The position numbers and the translations under genes were made by a program. The notes under the pieces are model-generated. The model was given only the letters and a program-made list of their open reading frames with translations, did no database searches and had not been told where the DNA came from. From Bacillota bacterium (lineage in GTDB: Bacteria; Bacillota; Clostridia; Lachnospirales; Lachnospiraceae), in the NCBI GenBank assembly GCA_023409835.1, contig JAEYQV010000030.1:1-8720 (forward strand): DNA of 8,720 nucleotides, in the 5' to 3' direction. Positions 6,030 to 8,720 of this stretch are shown here, piece after piece; within the stretch, counting starts at the first letter, position 1, and every line of letters starts with the position of its first letter.

Positions 6030-7565
6030 TTGAAGCAGAAGGCAGCAAATCCGATTATTTGGGCAGATGTTCCGGATCCGGATGTGATCCGGGTTGGTGA
6101 ATATTATTATATGGTCAGTACTACGATGCATCTGACTCCGGGAGTACCGATTATGCGTTCCCCGGATTTGATCAACTGGGAATTGATATCCTATGTGTAT
6201 GATGTTTTGGAGGATAATGATAAGTACAAGCTGGTCGCCGGTGAAAATGCTTACGGAAGGGGTTCCTGGGCGGCAAGCATACGGTATCATAAAGGCATAT
6301 TCTATGTATGCTTTGCAAGCCTTGATATGAACCAGACTTATATCTATCACACAGAGGATATCGAAAAAGGTCCCTGGGAACGAAGTATCCTGCCCGGAGT
6401 TTACCATGATTCCTCCCTGTTCTTTCATGAGGACGGAAGAGTGTATCTTGTTCATGGAAATGGAATAATTAGAATAACAGAGCTAAATGAAGAGGTTACC
6501 GGTATAAAACAGGGCGGTATTGACCAGATACTGATTCATACGGTGAAGAAGGAAAACAGACTCAATTCCGAAGGAAGCCATTTCTATAAGATAAACGGAA
6601 CCTACTACCTGTTTCTGATTGAATGGCCGGATGTCGGAACCAAGAGAAGGATAGAATGGTGCTATCGCTGCGACTCTCTATTAGGAGAATATGAAGGCAG
6701 GGTGGTTCTTAATGATAATTTCTACTATGGCAATAACGGTGTGGCTCAGGGGGGAATCATAGAGACCCCGGAGGGAGAATGGTATGCTCTGCTCTTCCAG
6801 GATCATGGCGCGGTCGGTCGTATTCCGATTCTTGTTCCGGTTCACTGGGAGGAGGGCTGGCCTATGATGGGCATTGATGGAAAGGTTCCTTATGAGCTAC
6901 CGGTTACAGGAAAGAGTCCGTCCTATGAACTGGTGGTAAATGATGAGTTTGACTATACTAAGAATCATCTGAAGCTATCCTGGCAGTGGAACCACAACCC
7001 GGATAATCGCCTGTGGTCAGTTACGAAACGTCCGGGATACTTAAGGCTTACAACCGGTAATGTAGTTCCCAATATCCTGTCAGCAAGAAACACCCTGTCC
7101 CAGAGAACTTTAGGACCGGTCTTTACTGCGGAAACGATGCTTAACACCTCGGGGCTTAAGCCCGGAGATTATGCTGGAATTGCCGCATATCAAAGCGGCT
7201 ATGGTTTACTGGGAGTTAAGGTCGCCCAGGATGGCACAAGGCTTGTGATTGCTGCCGATAATGACGGTCACGGGTTTCCTATGGAGCGGGCAGCAGTTGT
7301 ACTGGAGCAGGAGGAGGTATATCTTAAGCTTCAATTCGTATTTAACAGCGGTGAAATCAGAAATCTTACAGAAGTGGACCGGACTTATTTTTCATACTCC
7401 TATGATGGTCGGGATTGGAAAACATTGGATTATGCCCTGACGATGAAATATACCCTGGATCATTTTATGGGATACCGTGCTGCCTTATTTTGCTATGCAA
7501 CAATACAGCCCGGCGGTTATGCGGATTTTGATTATTTTCATTATACAACCGGGCAGCATTTGTAG
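6030..7565 (+). CDS. GH43 beta-xylosidase/alpha-L-arabinofuranosidase without signal peptide (GH43_12-like)
   Basis: Encodes 511 residues from TTG 6030. No signal peptide or membrane segment is seen, so it should be cytoplasmic and act on imported oligosaccharides. The GH43 propeller spans about 7-290: base Asp16 in VPDPDV, likely pKa-modulating Asp127 in YHDSS, and likely acid Glu181 in NSEGSH. The downstream signature NNGVAQGGI (235-243) and FQDHGAVGRIPILVPV (256-271) recalls the group often annotated as beta-xylosidase or arabinofuranosidase (probably subfamily GH43_12, from memory). Residues about 298-511 form a C-terminal concanavalin-A-like beta-sandwich (DEFDY, YAGIAAYQS, GYRAALFCYAT, ADFDYFHY), typical of beta-xylosidase C-terminal domains. 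It probably shares a transcript with the preceding lipoprotein gene. Whether arabinose or xylose is released is uncertain. Confidence 0.88.
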   Translation: MKQKAANPIIWADVPDPDVIRVGEYYYMVSTTMHLTPGVPIMRSPDLINWELISYVYDVLEDNDKYKLVAGENAYGRGSWAASIRYHKGIFYVCFASLDMNQTYIYHTEDIEKGPWERSILPGVYHDSSLFFHEDGRVYLVHGNGIIRITELNEEVTGIKQGGIDQILIHTVKKENRLNSEGSHFYKINGTYYLFLIEWPDVGTKRRIEWCYRCDSLLGEYEGRVVLNDNFYYGNNGVAQGGIIETPEGEWYALLFQDHGAVGRIPILVPVHWEEGWPMMGIDGKVPYELPVTGKSPSYELVVNDEFDYTKNHLKLSWQWNHNPDNRLWSVTKRPGYLRLTTGNVVPNILSARNTLSQRTLGPVFTAETMLNTSGLKPGDYAGIAAYQSGYGLLGVKVAQDGTRLVIAADNDGHGFPMERAAVVLEQEEVYLKLQFVFNSGEIRNLTEVDRTYFSYSYDGRDWKTLDYALTMKYTLDHFMGYRAALFCYATIQPGGYADFDYFHYTTGQHL

Positions 7566-7572
7566 GCGATAA

Positions 7573-7588
7573 CAGACTCCGAAGTCTG
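7573..7588. other. Small hairpin between convergent GH43 and MerR genes
   Basis: CAGACT (7573-7578) and AGTCTG (7583-7588) form a perfect 6-base-pair stem with a CCGA loop, 8 bases after the GH43 stop. There is no T tract on either side, so it is at best a weak terminator. It is the only structure seen in the 43-base gap between these convergent genes. Confidence 0.3.
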
Positions 7589-7608
7589 CAGGGTAAGTCG
7601 GTGTTAGG

Positions 7609-8358
7609 TCATGTACGGGAGTAAACCTCAGCAAAGGCTTTATAATAATCATAATATTTACCATCATCACAGGCCGAAAACAAATATCTGGCAAATATGT
7701 CCGAAACTTCATAGCCGGCTTGTTCAAGATAGGTAACATGGGGGGTGAAGTCATCCCTGGTAGGATTGCTATAGCCAACCTTTAAAACAAAGGATACATA
7801 GGAAGCCTTAGTATCCATCTCCCAGATAACCGGATGGTTATTGTGGGTAGGAACTGCCAATCCAAGCTCAAGCTTCTCTTGTTCCTTATGAAAGAGCAGA
7901 ATGCTCTGATATTGATCTCTGATATAAACAGACCATGCTTCATTATCCTGTATGGAGAAGTTGTAGATTTTATCATAATCCGGAATTTCCTGCCGATACT
8001 GGCATTCCTTAAGCTTTTCATACTCCGTAATATGTTGTTTCTTCCTAATGATATATTCCTTAGCGGTATATAGCTCCTCCAGCTTTTTATCCAGCTCCTG
8101 ATCCAATGAGGTCAGTGTACCGGACAGTTCACCCGGGGTCATATGGGGGAGCTTCTTCATATCCTCCAAAGACATTCTGAGACAACGGTAATGGGCAAGG
8201 TCAGAGATGGTAAATACAGAACCGGGGTAATATTTCCGGTAATTATTTGAATTGTCTCGGGGCATAGTAATCAGACCCTCGCTTTCCCAGTAGCGGAGAG
8301 TAGATTTCGGAATATTCAGCAATGAGGATATTTCACCAATCGAGAAGGAATTTTTCAT
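7609..8358 (-). CDS. MerR-family transcriptional regulator with an unassigned C-terminal domain
   Basis: Encodes 249 residues. The start is ATG 8358, preceded on the - strand by GAGAGG about 6 bases upstream. Residues 5-31 carry the MerR helix-turn-helix (IGEISSLLNIPKSTLRYWES), followed by the wing around RDNSNNYRKYYP (34-45) and ISDLAHYRCLRMSLEDMKKL (51-70). Residues 80-117 are charged and heptad-like, consistent with the antiparallel dimer coiled coil. Residues 120-249 are a compact, aromatic-rich domain (IWEMDTKASYVSFVLKVGY, CDDGKYYDYYKAF) with no Cys cluster typical of metal sensors. It is probably a small-molecule effector domain, but I do not recognise its ligand. It faces the GH43 gene head-on and may have no functional link to arabinose use. 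Confidence 0.85.
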   Translation of the reverse strand: MKNSFSIGEISSLLNIPKSTLRYWESEGLITMPRDNSNNYRKYYPGSVFTISDLAHYRCLRMSLEDMKKLPHMTPGELSGTLTSLDQELDKKLEELYTAKEYIIRKKQHITEYEKLKECQYRQEIPDYDKIYNFSIQDNEAWSVYIRDQYQSILLFHKEQEKLELGLAVPTHNNHPVIWEMDTKASYVSFVLKVGYSNPTRDDFTPHVTYLEQAGYEVSDIFARYLFSACDDGKYYDYYKAFAEVYSRT

Positions 8359-8374
8359 ATTTACCTCTCATTCC

Positions 8375-8497
8375 TGCGCACGATCTATGCGCATTTGAAG
8401 TTTGTGCCGAGGACGACGCAGGCATAAACTTTGAGAGTGAAAGATTTAAAAATCTTTCACTCTTTTCTCCATTCCGCCGCCAAGCGGCGGCATAAAC
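8375..8497. repeat. Structured intergenic block: four successive hairpins with shared GGCAYAAAC motifs, possible dispersed repeat or structured RNA
   Basis: Four inverted repeats follow one another. (1) TGCGCA 8375-8380 with 8388-8393. (2) AAGTTTGTGCC 8398-8408 with GGCATAAACTT 8421-8431, one G-T pair. (3) AGAGTGAAAGATT 8434-8446 with AATCTTTCACTCT 8451-8463, perfect. (4) CCGCCGC 8474-8480 with GCGGCGG 8484-8490, perfect. GGCATAAAC occurs at 8421-8429 and again at 8489-8497, and its inverted variant GTTTGTGCC at 8400-8408. No protein frame is supported. On the - strand the block would be leader RNA of the MerR gene. Confidence 0.5.
8434..8466 (+). terminator. Intrinsic-terminator-like hairpin with T tract on the + strand
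   Basis: A perfect 13-base-pair stem (8434-8446 with 8451-8463) with a TAAA loop is followed on the + strand by TTTCTCC, giving a run of four T from 8463. No + strand gene ends nearby: both flanking genes are on the - strand, where the stem is followed by CAAAG rather than T. It looks like a terminator in an orientation that does not serve the local genes, which fits a mobile or repeated block. Confidence 0.4.
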
Positions 8498-8507
8498 AAC
8501 ACATAAC

Positions 8508-8525
8508 GAAGCTAATATAAGCTTC
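8508..8525. other. Short hairpin downstream of the acetyltransferase gene
   Basis: GAAGCT (8508-8513) and AGCTTC (8520-8525) form a perfect 6-base-pair stem around AATATA. It lies about 46 bases past the acetyltransferase stop codon on the - strand. The bases after it on that strand are GTTATGTG, so any termination would be weak. The rest of 8498-8571 is AT-rich with no other signal seen. Confidence 0.25.
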
Positions 8526-8571
8526 TAATTGTTTTGAACCTAATTATTATTAATCAGCAGACGGAGCATAA

Positions 8572-8720
8572 TCAAGACTGGAGCTGTTGCCTTATATAAT
8601 CCTCCTGCGAGATATGGAATAGCTTTAAATTGTCCAGCTCTTTCTTGCACTGAAATCCGGCTTTTTCAAAGGCCTTCACGGATCTATGATTATCCGGTTT
8701 GATTTTTGCAATCACCCGGG
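8572..8720 (-). CDS. C-terminal fragment of a GNAT-family N-acetyltransferase
   Basis: The - strand frame enters from the right edge and ends at TGA (8574-8572), giving 48 visible residues without a start codon. The segment RVIAKIKPDNHRSVKAFEKAGF is the classical end of a GNAT fold. The Asn-x-x-Ser segment (N10-S13) followed by a helix and AFEKAGF (16-22) corresponds to the acetyl-CoA-binding end of the domain. A final polar tail follows (HISQEDYIRQQLQS). Similar tails occur in RimJ/RimL-type and aminoglycoside 6'-type acetyltransferases, so the acceptor substrate cannot be told from this fragment. It runs in the same direction as the MerR gene but is separated from it by about 210 bases of structured DNA. 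Confidence 0.75.
   Translation of the reverse strand, partial: RVIAKIKPDNHRSVKAFEKAGFQCKKELDNLKLFHISQEDYIRQQLQS

Noticed and set aside
7834..8073. + strand open frame opposite the MerR gene
   Set aside because: It is a shadow of the MerR coding sequence, hydrophobic by codon reversal, without a ribosome binding site.

Overview
The window looks like chromosome of a plant-fibre-degrading Firmicute, most likely a Lachnospiraceae relative (Lachnoclostridium/Anaerocolumna type). This is inferred from moderate GC content, strong AGGAGG ribosome binding sites, a Bacillus/Clostridium-type AraR repressor and a run of family 43 glycoside hydrolases. The genus cannot be fixed from the sequence alone.

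Layout, left to right. (1) Positions 1-341 hold the C-terminal end of a + strand protein that resembles the accessory end of a GH43-type enzyme. (2) A hairpin at 371-421, with T-rich flanks usable in both directions, separates it from the convergent araR (577-1662, - strand). (3) A divergent araR/araA control region (1663-1852) has a well-formed araA promoter with an AraR-like box filling the -35/-10 spacer. (4) araA (1853-3340) and araD (3353-4048) follow with a 12-base gap. (5) After a GC-rich hairpin comes a lipoprotein GH43-CBM6 enzyme resembling arabinoxylan arabinofuranohydrolase (4222-5904). After a second such hairpin comes a GH43 enzyme without a signal peptide (6030-7565). (6) A convergent MerR-family regulator lies at 7609-8358. 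(7) A highly structured, gene-free block of four successive hairpins (8375-8490) lies upstream of it. (8) The C-terminal 48 residues of a GNAT acetyltransferase on the - strand run off the right edge.

The genes form a coherent arabinose-from-hemicellulose module. The surface lipoprotein removes arabinosyl side chains from arabinoxylan. The GH43 without a signal peptide probably finishes imported oligosaccharides in the cytoplasm. AraA converts L-arabinose to L-ribulose, and AraD epimerises L-ribulose 5-phosphate to D-xylulose 5-phosphate. AraR is expected to repress until arabinose is present. The kinase AraB and any transporter are not in the window. I do not see an obviously new protein system. 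The least explained element is the multi-hairpin block at 8375-8497.
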